Below, in pieces: positions 28,976 to 37,612 of a stretch of DNA of 64,000 bases. Location: contig NZ_JAPSKV010000003.1 of the NCBI RefSeq assembly GCF_031181385.1, positions 248,001 through 312,000 of the forward strand, given 5' to 3'. Positions within the stretch are counted from its first letter, which is position 1. Each line of letters begins with the position of its first letter. The translations under genes were made by a program, and so were the position numbers. Source of the stretch: Fredinandcohnia onubensis. GTDB lineage: Bacteria > Bacillota > Bacilli > Bacillales > Bacillaceae_L. The notes beneath the pieces were generated by a model. The model searched no databases. It was not told the origin of the DNA and saw only the letters and a list, made by a program, of their open reading frames with translations.

Positions 28976-29023
28976 AAAAGCCATTTTTCTAGTGAGAATT
29001 TCACTGGAAAAGTGGCTTTTTTG
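28976..29023 (+). terminator. Terminator between yneF and the VOC gene
   Basis: A long interrupted stem (AAAAGCCA...TAGTGA with TCACT...AGTGGCTTTT) ends in six T and can serve both convergent genes. Confidence 0.8.
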
Positions 29024-29032
29024 TATTCATTC

Positions 29033-29422
29033 TTATAATTCCATTTGATCTACATTGAGCTCAATTAAATTTCCATCAGGGTCTGCACAAAAGATTTGCG
29101 CAAAACCACTGACACTATCCGGTTTTTCTAGGACGGTCACATTATTTATTGATAGCCAATTTAATGTGTCATAGTAGTTTTCAACTCTCAGTGCAAAATG
29201 TCCTTCACGACTACTTATACTTTTATCCTTCCGAATTGTTTGAGATTCCGGTAGGTTAATTAAATGTAACTGCTGGTTTCCAATCGCATACCAGGCGCCA
29301 GGGAAATCAAAATTAGGCCGTTCAATCTCGTTCAAACATAGAATATTGCTGTAAAAATCCTTTGCCTTTTCAAGATTCGTTACCGTCAAACTCACATGAT
29401 GAAGTTCCTTGTATTTAATCAT
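29033..29422 (-). CDS. VOC (glyoxalase/bleomycin-resistance) family protein
   Basis: The 129-residue product is a two-module VOC fold with likely metal ligands in LHHVSLTV, EGHFALRV and the C-terminal DPDGNLIELN. This family includes glyoxalases, dioxygenases and antibiotic-binding proteins, and nothing here fixes which. GAGGTGAA precedes the ATG. It is transcribed alone, opposite to its neighbours, and has no counterpart at this place in B. subtilis. Confidence 0.85.
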   Translation of the reverse strand: MIKYKELHHVSLTVTNLEKAKDFYSNILCLNEIERPNFDFPGAWYAIGNQQLHLINLPESQTIRKDKSISSREGHFALRVENYYDTLNWLSINNVTVLEKPDSVSGFAQIFCADPDGNLIELNVDQMEL

Positions 29423-29586
29423 GAATATTCACCTCATTTATTCTCTAAACCCATTATAGTAAAACTTTTAAGTAAATAGAATATTTTACACTTATTTCTC
29501 ACCAAAAGCTTGGAAGCATCTTCCTAGAATTTTTAAAATTTGGTAAACTATTATGGCACTTATTTCGTCTTTCGGAGGACTATAGG

Positions 29587-31350
29587 ATGAAAATCTTTAA
29601 AGATTTAATGTGGTTTTTTAAACAAGAAAAAAAATCTTACATTACTGGTATTTTTTTATTAATGATTGTTGCTTTATTGGAATTAGTTCCACCAAAAGTA
29701 ATTGGTATGACGGTTGATTTTATTGCACAGGGCACACTGACCAAGGAAATCTTATTTAAGTGGTTAGCTATTTTGTTAGGAACTGCGTGTACCGTTTATA
29801 TCGTTCGATTCTTTTGGAGAATTATGATTTTTGGTTCGTCCGTCAAATTAGCAAGATTACTTAGGAACCGTTTGTATGAACATTTTACGAAGATGTCGCA
29901 AGGATTTTTCCAGAAAAGAAGAATTGGTGACTTGATGGCACATTCCACAAATGATTTGCAAGCGATTCAACAGACAGCGGGCTCAGGTGTCCTGACTTTA
30001 GTTGACTCACTTGCAACAGGTGGGTTTGTATTATTGACGATGGCTTTTACAATAAATTGGAAACTTACTTTGATTTGTCTCATTCCATTGCCGTTTATGG
30101 CTATTTCTACGAATTATTATGGAACTCTATTACATAGACGGTTTCATAAGGCGCAGGAAGCTTTTTCTAGCCTAAATGATAAGGTACAAGAAAGTGTTAG
30201 TGGAATAAAGGTTATTAAAACCTTTGGGCAGGAAGAAGAGGATACCAATGTCTTTCGTAAGCAGTCTGATGATGTTGTTCAAAAAAATCTTTCCGTAGCA
30301 AAGGTCGATGCCCTTTATGATCCAACAATTTCATTAATTGTAGGTATTTCTTTCTTTCTAGCACTTGTGTTTGGTTCCAGGTATGTACTATCTGGTGAGA
30401 TGACACTAGGAGAATTGGTCACTTTTACAACATATTTAGGTCTACTAATTTGGCCGCTACTTGCTTTCGGGTGGCTATTTAATATTGTTGAGCGTGGGAG
30501 AGCATCCTACGACCGGGTTTCAAAGCTCCTGGCTGAACCTATGGAAATAAAAGATTGTGAGAATGCGAGTGAGGCGACCCCGTCAGGTGATGTCGCATAT
30601 TCGATTACTAAATTTGCATATCCTGGAGAACAAAAACAGACTCTTAAAGAAATCTATTTTCACTTAAGACAAGGCCATACACTTGGTATTGTTGGAAAAA
30701 CGGGTGCAGGAAAAACGACATTGCTAAAACTATTAATTCGTGAAATAGAAGGCTATGAGGGTAAGATACTAATAGGTGATAAAGAGATTAAAGAGTACAC
30801 CCTAGACGCCTTACGAAAAGGTATCGGGTATGTTCCGCAGGATCATTTTCTTTTTTCGGCAACAGTAGCGGATAATATCGCGTTCGCAAAACCGGATGCA
30901 ACAATAAATGAAGTTTTCGAAGCAGCAAAGCTTGCAAATATCCATGATGATATATTGCAGTTCACTGACGGATATGAAACAGTTGTTGGGGAACGTGGGG
31001 TGTCTTTATCGGGAGGACAAAAGCAGCGTATTTCAATTGCTAGAGCTCTCTTAATGAACCCAGAAATATTAATTCTTGATGATTCATTATCTGCAGTTGA
31101 TGCTAAAACGGAAGAGGAAATTTTACGTGCTTTACAAGAAAATCGACAAGGAAAAACAACGATTATTACATCTCATCGTTTAAGTGCAATTCAGCACGCC
31201 AATCAGATTCTAGTCATAGAGGATGGCAGGAAAGCTCAACATGGTACGCATGAGGAGCTTATGGAGGATGATGGATGGTATCGTGATATGTATCATCGTC
31301 AGCAGCTTGAATCTCTTGCCCTGCATGGAGGTAGAATATGGACAAAATGA
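29587..31350 (+). CDS. Heterodimeric ABC exporter, first subunit (BmrC/YheI type)
   Basis: The 587-residue product joins six membrane segments (about 15-300) to one nucleotide-binding domain. Walker A is GKTGAGKTT, the signature is the consensus LSGGQKQRISIARAL, but Walker B reads ILILDDSLSAVD with aspartate in place of the catalytic glutamate. That substitution and the overall sequence match BmrC (YheI) of B. subtilis, half of a multidrug efflux heterodimer. The second subunit overlaps its end, so they are translationally coupled. Confidence 0.9.
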   Translation: MKIFKDLMWFFKQEKKSYITGIFLLMIVALLELVPPKVIGMTVDFIAQGTLTKEILFKWLAILLGTACTVYIVRFFWRIMIFGSSVKLARLLRNRLYEHFTKMSQGFFQKRRIGDLMAHSTNDLQAIQQTAGSGVLTLVDSLATGGFVLLTMAFTINWKLTLICLIPLPFMAISTNYYGTLLHRRFHKAQEAFSSLNDKVQESVSGIKVIKTFGQEEEDTNVFRKQSDDVVQKNLSVAKVDALYDPTISLIVGISFFLALVFGSRYVLSGEMTLGELVTFTTYLGLLIWPLLAFGWLFNIVERGRASYDRVSKLLAEPMEIKDCENASEATPSGDVAYSITKFAYPGEQKQTLKEIYFHLRQGHTLGIVGKTGAGKTTLLKLLIREIEGYEGKILIGDKEIKEYTLDALRKGIGYVPQDHFLFSATVADNIAFAKPDATINEVFEAAKLANIHDDILQFTDGYETVVGERGVSLSGGQKQRISIARALLMNPEILILDDSLSAVDAKTEEEILRALQENRQGKTTIITSHRLSAIQHANQILVIEDGRKAQHGTHEELMEDDGWYRDMYHRQQLESLALHGGRIWTK

Positions 31351-33122
31351 CGAAGAAAGACCAAAGGGCTGCATTAATAAGACTGCTCTCCTATACGAAA
31401 ACGCATACTCGAGAGTTTGTTTTTGCATTCTTATTGCTATTACTTGCAACGATTGCGGACATTGTTGGTCCGATATTAATAAAAATTTTCATAGATGATT
31501 ACTTAACACCACGACATTTACCTGTTCAACCACTAATCTATTTGGGGGCGATTTACCTTTCTATTCATTTTACAAAGGTAATCCTTCAATATTTTCAATT
31601 GGTAAAGTTTCAAGAAATCGCATTGAAAATTATTCGCGAAATGCGGATTGAGGTATTTTCAAAGGTCCACAGGCTTGGATTAAAGTATTTTGATAAAACA
31701 CCAGGTGGCAGTATTGTGTCTAGGGTTACGAATGATACGGAAGCAATCAAGGATATGTTTGTTGAGGTTGTTGCGACTTTTGTACAAAACGGTGTCTTTT
31801 TAATCGGAATTTTTATTGCGATGTTTTATCTTAATGTCCAACTTGCTCTATTTTGCTTACTATTAATTCCAATTCTGTTTGTTTTAATGCAAACGTATCG
31901 CAAATTCAGTTCTAAATATTACCACGATATGCGAGAACGGATTAGTCAGTTAAACGCAAAGCTTAATGAATCACTTCAAGGAATGGCCATTATTCAGGTG
32001 TTTCGACAAGAGAAAAGACTACGTCGTGAGTTCGCTGAAATCAATGATGCGCATTATCAAGCGGGAATTAAAAATATTAAGCTAGACGGATTGTTACTGA
32101 GACCCGCAGTTGATTTCATTTATATCGTGACAATTATTATGGTGCTTAGCTTTTTCGGTATTTCATCACTTGAGAGTCCGATAGAAATTGGTGTACTTTA
32201 TGCATTTGTAAATTATCTTGAACGGTTTTTTGAGCCTGTAAATAATATGATGATGCGTTTATCTCTGCTGCAGCAAGCAGTTGTTGCATCTGGAAGGGTA
32301 TTTGAACTCCTTGATCATGATGAGCTGGCTCCACAAAAAACAGGGACCGAGAATCCATCGGTTAAAAAAGGAGAAATTGAATTTAAAAATGTCAGCTTTT
32401 CTTATGATGGAAAACGAGATGTATTAAAAAATATCTCTTTTACAGCCAAACAAGGGGAAACAGTTGCTCTTGTTGGTCATACAGGTAGCGGGAAAAGTTC
32501 GATTATAAATTTATTAATGAGGTTTTATGATATTGAACGTGGGGATATTTTAATCGATGGACATTCTATTAGCTCGTATGACAATAATGAACTTCGTCAT
32601 AAAATGGGCTTAGTGCTTCAGGATCCATTTTTATTTGTTGGGACCATTAAAGACAATCTTCGTTTAAATAATCCAGATATCACAGATCACGACATTAAAG
32701 AAGCAGCTAAATTTGTTCAGGCAGATGGTTTTATTAAAAAACTAGAAGGTGGATATGATTTTCAGGTAGTGGAACGAGGGTCAACTTTCTCAAGTGGTCA
32801 AAGGCAGCTTCTCGCGTTTGCAAGGACCATTGTAACAAATCCAAAAATATTGGTATTGGATGAAGCGACAGCTAACATCGATACCGAAACTGAGGAAGAG
32901 ATTCAAAAGGCACTCGAAAAAATGAGGAGAGGAAGAACGACAATCGCAATCGCCCATCGATTGTCAACGATTCAAGACGCGGATTTAATTTTGGTATTAC
33001 ATCAAGGGGAAATTGTAGAAAGGGGAACACATAAAGAATTATTAGCCCAAAAGGGGTTATATTACAAAATGTATTTACTGCAGAATGGCAGTGTAGATCA
33101 TGTCGAAAATGCAGTTATGTAA
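31338..33122 (+). CDS. Heterodimeric ABC exporter, second subunit (BmrD/YheH type)
   Basis: The 594-residue product has six membrane segments and a nucleotide-binding domain with Walker A GHTGSGKSS, Walker B ILVLDEATANID with the catalytic glutamate, and a degenerate signature FSSGQRQLLAFARTI. Paired with subunit 1, this leaves one consensus and one degenerate ATP site. The ATG at 31338 follows GGAGG; an alternative ATG at 31347 forms an ATGA overlap with the upstream stop. Export substrate is unknown, drugs or lipids being usual for the family. Confidence 0.9.
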   Translation: MDKMTKKDQRAALIRLLSYTKTHTREFVFAFLLLLLATIADIVGPILIKIFIDDYLTPRHLPVQPLIYLGAIYLSIHFTKVILQYFQLVKFQEIALKIIREMRIEVFSKVHRLGLKYFDKTPGGSIVSRVTNDTEAIKDMFVEVVATFVQNGVFLIGIFIAMFYLNVQLALFCLLLIPILFVLMQTYRKFSSKYYHDMRERISQLNAKLNESLQGMAIIQVFRQEKRLRREFAEINDAHYQAGIKNIKLDGLLLRPAVDFIYIVTIIMVLSFFGISSLESPIEIGVLYAFVNYLERFFEPVNNMMMRLSLLQQAVVASGRVFELLDHDELAPQKTGTENPSVKKGEIEFKNVSFSYDGKRDVLKNISFTAKQGETVALVGHTGSGKSSIINLLMRFYDIERGDILIDGHSISSYDNNELRHKMGLVLQDPFLFVGTIKDNLRLNNPDITDHDIKEAAKFVQADGFIKKLEGGYDFQVVERGSTFSSGQRQLLAFARTIVTNPKILVLDEATANIDTETEEEIQKALEKMRRGRTTIAIAHRLSTIQDADLILVLHQGEIVERGTHKELLAQKGLYYKMYLLQNGSVDHVENAVM

Positions 33123-33153
33123 AAAGCCTTTCATTAATTTGAAAGGCTTTTTT
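33121..33153 (+). terminator. Terminator of the ABC operon, overlapping the end of ynzD
   Basis: AAAAAGCCTTTC and GAAAGGCTTTTTT form a 12-bp stem with T on both sides. The last codons of the convergent ynzD gene run through it. Confidence 0.92.
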
Positions 33154-33304
33154 CCGATCTTCCCGTATTATATTGATTTAATAGATTGTCTAAATCTTGA
33201 CTTACTTTAATGGTAGGTGTTGCTGTAAAACCGTGTTTCAAGACAATTTCAACCAGCTCAGTTCTTTTTTGTTCTATTTTAAGTAGAAGTTGTTCTTTAG
33301 ACAC
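33134..33304 (-). CDS. ynzD: Spo0E-like aspartyl-phosphate phosphatase YnzD
   Basis: The 56-residue product, starting at a GTG with GAGAGGG eight bases upstream, has the Spo0E family pattern: a helical IEQKRTELVEIVLKHGF, a turn, then VSQDLDNLLNQY with the catalytic SxxLD motif (S35 to D39). Such proteins dephosphorylate Spo0A~P and delay sporulation. B. subtilis YnzD has 57 residues and, as I recall, lies between yneF and ccdA as here. The gene is convergent with the ABC operon. Confidence 0.88.
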   Translation of the reverse strand: MSKEQLLLKIEQKRTELVEIVLKHGFTATPTIKVSQDLDNLLNQYNTGRSEKSLSN

Positions 33305-33514
33305 AGAAATAACCCTCTCATTTGTTATTAAGTTCCGTCATGGACGAGTTTTTTATAGTATAACATATAATGGTAAATCGATGGTAAATAACTTATTTGG
33401 AAATATATTCAACATAAGGATAGTGCTATGACACAAAACGTTCAAATTAATAATTATGATTACTGAGGTATTTTTGCTAGAATGATATTGATGAACGAAT
33501 TAGGAGTTGTTAAA

Positions 33515-34222
33515 ATGGCAGATGTTAATGCATTTCTTGCTTTTGGTGCAGGGTTTTTATCCTTTATTTCGCCTTGTTGTTTACCGCTATATCCAGCATT
33601 TTTATCTTATATAACGGGAGCATCAGTAAGTGAATTGAAATCAGACAATGCAATGTTGCAAAGACGGAGTATTTTACATACAATTTTCTTTTTAATTGGA
33701 TTCTCGATTATTTTCGTTATGCTCGGTTTCGGGACATCCTATGTAGGACAAATCTTCAGTGACTATAAGGACTTAATTCGTCAAATTGGTGCAATTCTCA
33801 TTATATTCTTTGGTCTTGTTGTGCTTGGGATCATCCGTCCTGGATTCTTAATGAAGGACCGCAAAATCGAATTTAAGAATCGACCTGCGGGTTATGTTGG
33901 ATCTATTTTTATCGGTATGGCATTTGCAGCAGGTTGGACACCATGCATGGGCCCTATTTTGATGTCCGTTATTGCACTTGCTGGTACAAATCCAGATTCT
34001 GCAATGTTGTATATGGTGTTGTACTCTTTAGGATTCTCTATTCCATTTCTTGTCCTTTCATTTTTCATCGGACGATTACAATGGATTCGCAAAAACAGCA
34101 TGAAAATTGTAAAAATCGGCGGATATGCAATGATTATTATGGGTGTTGTTCTTTATTTTGACTGGATGACAAAAATAATTGCATACGCAACTGCTATTTT
34201 TGGAGGATTTACTGGTTTTTAG
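33515..34222 (+). CDS. ccdA: Cytochrome c biogenesis protein CcdA
   Basis: CcdA is a membrane thiol-disulfide carrier that passes electrons outward for cytochrome c maturation and spore cortex synthesis. The 235-residue product equals B. subtilis CcdA in length, has six predicted membrane segments and the redox cysteines in [11 protein letters not shown] (about residue 21) and GWTPCMGPI. The ATG at 33515 has AGGAG eight bases before it; in-frame ATGs further upstream do not. yneI and ccdC follow. Confidence 0.95.
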   Translation: MADVNAFLAFGAGFLSFISPCCLPLYPAFLSYITGASVSELKSDNAMLQRRSILHTIFFLIGFSIIFVMLGFGTSYVGQIFSDYKDLIRQIGAILIIFFGLVVLGIIRPGFLMKDRKIEFKNRPAGYVGSIFIGMAFAAGWTPCMGPILMSVIALAGTNPDSAMLYMVLYSLGFSIPFLVLSFFIGRLQWIRKNSMKIVKIGGYAMIIMGVVLYFDWMTKIIAYATAIFGGFTGF

Positions 34223-34266
34223 TCGAAGTTAGCTACTTAAGAAGTAGTTTAAGGGGGACCAGAATA

Positions 34267-34625
34267 GTGGCTAGAATTCTAGTTGTTGATGATGCTAAAT
34301 TTATGAGACTTACTCTCACAGATATATTTGTTAAAGCTGGTCATGAGGTTGTTTCAGAGGCTGTAATGGTATTGAGGCGATTGAAAAATACAAAGAGACA
34401 AATCCAGACCTAGTTACAATGGATATCACGATGCCTGAAATGAATGGCATTGAGGCCGTCAAAATGATTAAGGGAATCGATTCAAAGGCACGTATTATTA
34501 TGTGTTCTGCCATGGGTCAGCAAAAAATGGTCGTTGATGCAATCTCAGCTGGAGCTAAAGATTATCTAGTAAAGCCTTTTGATGCTAGTCGGGTTGTAGA
34601 GGCGGTTAATAGAGTATTAAATTAG
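34267..34625 (+). pseudogene. yneI: CheY-like response regulator YneI, frameshifted
   Basis: The frame starting at GTG 34267 (after GGGGGACC) encodes a receiver-domain start, RILVVDDAKFMRLTLTDIF, up to SEA at 34362. The continuation NGIEAIEKYKETNPDLVTMDITMP...IIMCSAMGQQKMV...DYLVKPFD lies in another frame from 34365, with the two bases GT left between, so one base is missing. Corrected, the product would be about 119 residues with all receiver residues (DD, D in VTMDITMP, K in VKPFD). It lies between ccdA and ccdC as in B. subtilis. The shift is either recent decay or a sequencing error. Confidence 0.85.
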
Positions 34626-34629
34626 ATAT

Positions 34630-34666
34630 AAACCCATTTAAGATTAATCGTCTTAAGTGGGTTTCA
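34630..34666 (+). terminator. Terminator after ccdA-yneI
   Basis: AAACCCATTTAAGA and TCTTAAGTGGGTTT form a 14-bp stem with one G-U; few T follow. Confidence 0.7.
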
Positions 34667-34715
34667 TTTGCTAAAAGTGAAATTTCTAGACGATTCATAA
34701 AAAGGACTGATTTAT

Positions 34716-35171
34716 TTGGTTATTGCATCTTCTGTTGTTGCGATCATGATGGCGATTTTCGTAACCTTTCTAAGAGCAAAATCTGCCCAAAAACCCGCTT
34801 CAGTTAAAAAAATAATTTTACCTCCCGTTTTCATGAGCACAGGTGCACTCATGTTTGTCCATCCAATGTTTCGCGTGACACTAGTTGAGGTCCTAGAGGC
34901 CGTCGTGGTAGGGATGCTTTTTTCAATCCTTTTAATCAAAACTTCATCATTTGAAATTAGAGAAAATGATATATATATGAAACGTTCAAAGGCGTTTATT
35001 TATATTTTAGTAGGGTTATTGGTCATTCGGATTGTTTTAAAATCGGTATTAAGTACATCGATTGATTTCGGAGAATTGAGTGGAATGTTTTGGATTCTTG
35101 CTTTTGCCATGATTGTACCATGGCGAATTGCAATGTTTGTAAAATATAAAAAGCTTGCTTCATCCCTATAA
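34716..35171 (+). CDS. ccdC: CcdC family membrane protein (YneJ)
   Basis: CcdC sits beside CcdA in bacilli and is linked by position to cytochrome c biogenesis, though its role is not proven. The 151-residue product is very hydrophobic, with about four membrane segments and the family stretches LPPVFMSTGALMFVHP and FWILAFAMIVPWR. The TTG at 34716 follows AAAGGA by nine bases and no ATG fits. Confidence 0.88.
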   Translation: MVIASSVVAIMMAIFVTFLRAKSAQKPASVKKIILPPVFMSTGALMFVHPMFRVTLVEVLEAVVVGMLFSILLIKTSSFEIRENDIYMKRSKAFIYILVGLLVIRIVLKSVLSTSIDFGELSGMFWILAFAMIVPWRIAMFVKYKKLASSL

Positions 35172-35217
35172 ATATAGAAGAACCCTCGGTAGCAAATACC
35201 GAGGCTTCTTCTATATT
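35171..35217. terminator. Bidirectional terminator between ccdC and yneK
   Basis: A long stem (AATATAGAAGAA..CTCGGTA and its complement around a GCAAA loop) separates the two convergent genes. Confidence 0.85.
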
Positions 35218-35218
35218 A

Positions 35219-35653
35219 CTAAAATAATTCTTTATAAGGAGTGATGTCTATTTGTTTTTCTTCTAATGTCTTTAATAAGAATTTATGGTCCCGTTTCGGT
35301 GTGGCTATGATATAACCTCTAACCACCAAATCTTGTGAAATTTGTTTTGCTTGTTCTGTTAGAGCCAACTCACCAATTTTTCCAGCGATTTTTTGTCTAG
35401 CAACATCACGAAAAAGCTCTGGAACGGGTTTAACTAAATCCTCCAATAACGCCTTCTGTTCATTTGGCCACAAATGACGTGTTTCTTCTATGTAATAATC
35501 CTGCCAATCTAAATCAGACTTTCCATCCTCCTTTGGAAGCTTTTTCAAAAACTTACGGAACATAAAAAAGCCGCCAATTGCAAGAAGTGTAATGAAAAAG
35601 AATACCCAGATCAATATAAACCATAAAAACCAACCAGTTAACTCCCACTGCAT
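35219..35653 (-). CDS. yneK: YneK family membrane protein (DUF2621)
   Basis: The 144-residue product has one or two N-terminal membrane helices (about 6-32) and a soluble tail with WQDYYIEETRHLWP and VRGYIIATPKRDHKFL, typical of the Bacillus YneK family. Function is unknown. GAGGTGAA precedes the ATG. Position next to ccdC agrees with B. subtilis. Confidence 0.88.
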   Translation of the reverse strand: MQWELTGWFLWFILIWVFFFITLLAIGGFFMFRKFLKKLPKEDGKSDLDWQDYYIEETRHLWPNEQKALLEDLVKPVPELFRDVARQKIAGKIGELALTEQAKQISQDLVVRGYIIATPKRDHKFLLKTLEEKQIDITPYKELF

Positions 35654-35785
35654 GAATTGTTCACCTCAATGCTTCATTATACCTTAACTGACAAGTTTTT
35701 TAAAAGAAAGAAACATTCTTTTAAATGAAAAGTTCGAGTCGAATCAGACTTCATATTATTCTTTGTGTTTGGGAAATATATGGAT

Positions 35786-37045
35786 ATGAAAAAGATACTA
35801 TTTTTTACGTGTATGTTTTTATTTGCATTCGATTTTTATCAGGGGAGTGCCGAAGAATTAGTACGTGTTCGTCTTGAAAATTTTGTCGGGGATACGAAAG
35901 AAATTCAGATGCGCATCACTGGAGATTATTTTACTATAGACCCGACACTATCATTACAAGAAGGAGTGAACTACCGGTTATATGTCAAAAAAGGGAATCT
36001 GTATCTTAGAGGAGGAGAAGTCAATCAACAAGTAGACCCTAGCTTTTTATTAATTCCCCGAAACTATGATGGGAATCATCGTGTCTATATTGATGAACGA
36101 CCATATTTAGGTGCAATGGAGTTTCAAGTGGAAAATACTCATTATGTGCGTCCTGTTAATCAGCTCCCTTTGGAAGATTACTTAAAAGGGGTTGTCCCAC
36201 TCGAGGTGTTTTCCTCATGGAATATTGAAGCATTAAAGGCCCAAGCCTTAGCAGCAAGAACATATGCAGTTTCCCGTATGAAAGAAGACATGGATGATAC
36301 GACGTTCTATCAGGTATATGGGGGATATGCTTGGAATGTACGTACCACACAAGCTGTTGAAGCTACAAAGGGTCAAGTGATCACATATAAAAATAAATTA
36401 ATTGATGCTTTTTATTCAGCAAGCAATGGTGGGATGACCGAGAATAATAAAAATGTGTGGGGAGGGGAAAGTAGGTCATTCTATCCAATTAAAGAAGATC
36501 CATTCGATCCAGTCCACCCGTGGGAATTTACATTATTGAAAACCCAAATAAATCTAGAAGACATAGATTGGGATTCTATTGATGTATTTGACGGGCTCCA
36601 GGAAAAAGATAAAGAGATAGCAGCTGCCATGAAAAGATCAATAAATCGTCAAGGTTATCCAGGAGATATAGCCATCCTTTCGATCCCAAAATTTAAGGTG
36701 AATCCAAAGAAATATAACTCAAAACGTTCCATGACGGGTTCAATTGAAGTGGAATTTTTACAAAGATTAATTGATGGTACGATCCTTTTAGGAAATGTGA
36801 CCCTCCATGATGTGAATCTAAATCGAATACGACCGATGATTGGTGGTACGATTTTTAAGAGCTATTATATAGACTCTCTTGATTCAGATGATACGAAATA
36901 TGTGATGCGTGGCAGAGGATACGGGCATGGTGTAGGGATGAGTCAATGGGGAGCAAGTATAATGGGTGATAAAGGCAAAAATTATGATGAGATTATCCAA
37001 TTTTATTTTCCCGGAACGTCAATTAAGAATTATGAGCATAACTAA
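35786..37045 (+). CDS. SpoIID/LytB domain protein, secreted
   Basis: SpoIID-type proteins are lytic transglycosylases or amidase enhancers acting on peptidoglycan. The 419-residue product begins with a signal peptide (about 1-24), has a beta-rich N-terminal part, then the SpoIID core: LPLEDYLKGVVPLEV, IEALKAQALAARTYA, SNGGMTENN and the closing GRGYGHGVGMSQWGA. The ATG at 35786 places GGGAAA at a usable distance; in-frame starts at 35765 and 35780 would put extra residues before the signal. It is an insertion relative to B. subtilis here, and its actual target is unknown. Confidence 0.88.
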   Translation: MKKILFFTCMFLFAFDFYQGSAEELVRVRLENFVGDTKEIQMRITGDYFTIDPTLSLQEGVNYRLYVKKGNLYLRGGEVNQQVDPSFLLIPRNYDGNHRVYIDERPYLGAMEFQVENTHYVRPVNQLPLEDYLKGVVPLEVFSSWNIEALKAQALAARTYAVSRMKEDMDDTTFYQVYGGYAWNVRTTQAVEATKGQVITYKNKLIDAFYSASNGGMTENNKNVWGGESRSFYPIKEDPFDPVHPWEFTLLKTQINLEDIDWDSIDVFDGLQEKDKEIAAAMKRSINRQGYPGDIAILSIPKFKVNPKKYNSKRSMTGSIEVEFLQRLIDGTILLGNVTLHDVNLNRIRPMIGGTIFKSYYIDSLDSDDTKYVMRGRGYGHGVGMSQWGASIMGDKGKNYDEIIQFYFPGTSIKNYEHN

Positions 37046-37050
37046 AATAG

Positions 37051-37084
37051 AAAGGGTCCTGTAGCTTCACAGGACTTTTATTTT
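37051..37084. terminator. Bidirectional terminator
   Basis: GTCCTGT pairs with ACAGGAC between the convergent SpoIID-like gene and cotM; TTTTATTTTTATTTT follows. Confidence 0.75.
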
Positions 37085-37462
37085 TATTTTGCTCTTCTTT
37101 TTTTTCCGTTTTTCGTTCTTTTTGATATAGATTTCGAGTACTTCATTTCGAAATAGGGCTTCTATCTTCTTTTTTTCTAATTCGAAGGGAAGAGTCACAA
37201 CTCTTTCAGTTAATACTGTTTCATTTGGAGGTTTTTCGCAATCTGTTAATTTAATATAGAAAGCATCGTTCTGGACGTTTAACTGAATTTGATCGGGCTG
37301 ATAACCTGATAGTTCAGCCTCGATGATGTACTCATTTTGTGTTTCAAATAAATCAATTCGAAATTGATAATCATCTAATAAATATGGGTCTTCGAGAAAC
37401 TGTTTCATCCAGTTCTCCAAACCATTTAAGGAAAGGGGATTGGAATTATCAAAATTTTTCAT
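37067..37462 (-). CDS. cotM: Spore coat protein CotM (alpha-crystallin family)
   Basis: CotM is an outer-coat protein related to small heat-shock proteins. The 131-residue product has LENWMKQFLEDPYLL, then FRIDLFETQNEYIIEAEL, matching the Hsp20 core of B. subtilis CotM, and ends in a lysine-rich tail that is longer and more basic than usual. The position between yneK and sspP is that of cotM in B. subtilis. GGAGGTC precedes the ATG. A general Hsp20 role remains possible. Confidence 0.82.
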   Translation of the reverse strand: MKNFDNSNPLSLNGLENWMKQFLEDPYLLDDYQFRIDLFETQNEYIIEAELSGYQPDQIQLNVQNDAFYIKLTDCEKPPNETVLTERVVTLPFELEKKKIEALFRNEVLEIYIKKNEKRKKKKSKIKIKVL

Positions 37463-37612
37463 GTCTTGACCTCCATGGAATTCTATATTCAGGATATTCA
37501 GAAGTGTAGGTGTTCGTGATAGTGAAATAATAAAAATGGTACAATCTGTTTGTAAAGTAGGCGGAAATCATGTAAAAATAGACGTAAACGTGCTTTAGTG
37601 GAGGAATTGAGT

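Noticed and set aside
33210-33431. Plus-strand 73-codon frame before ccdA
   Set aside because: It is the complementary strand of ynzD, lacks a ribosome site and shows no protein-like pattern.
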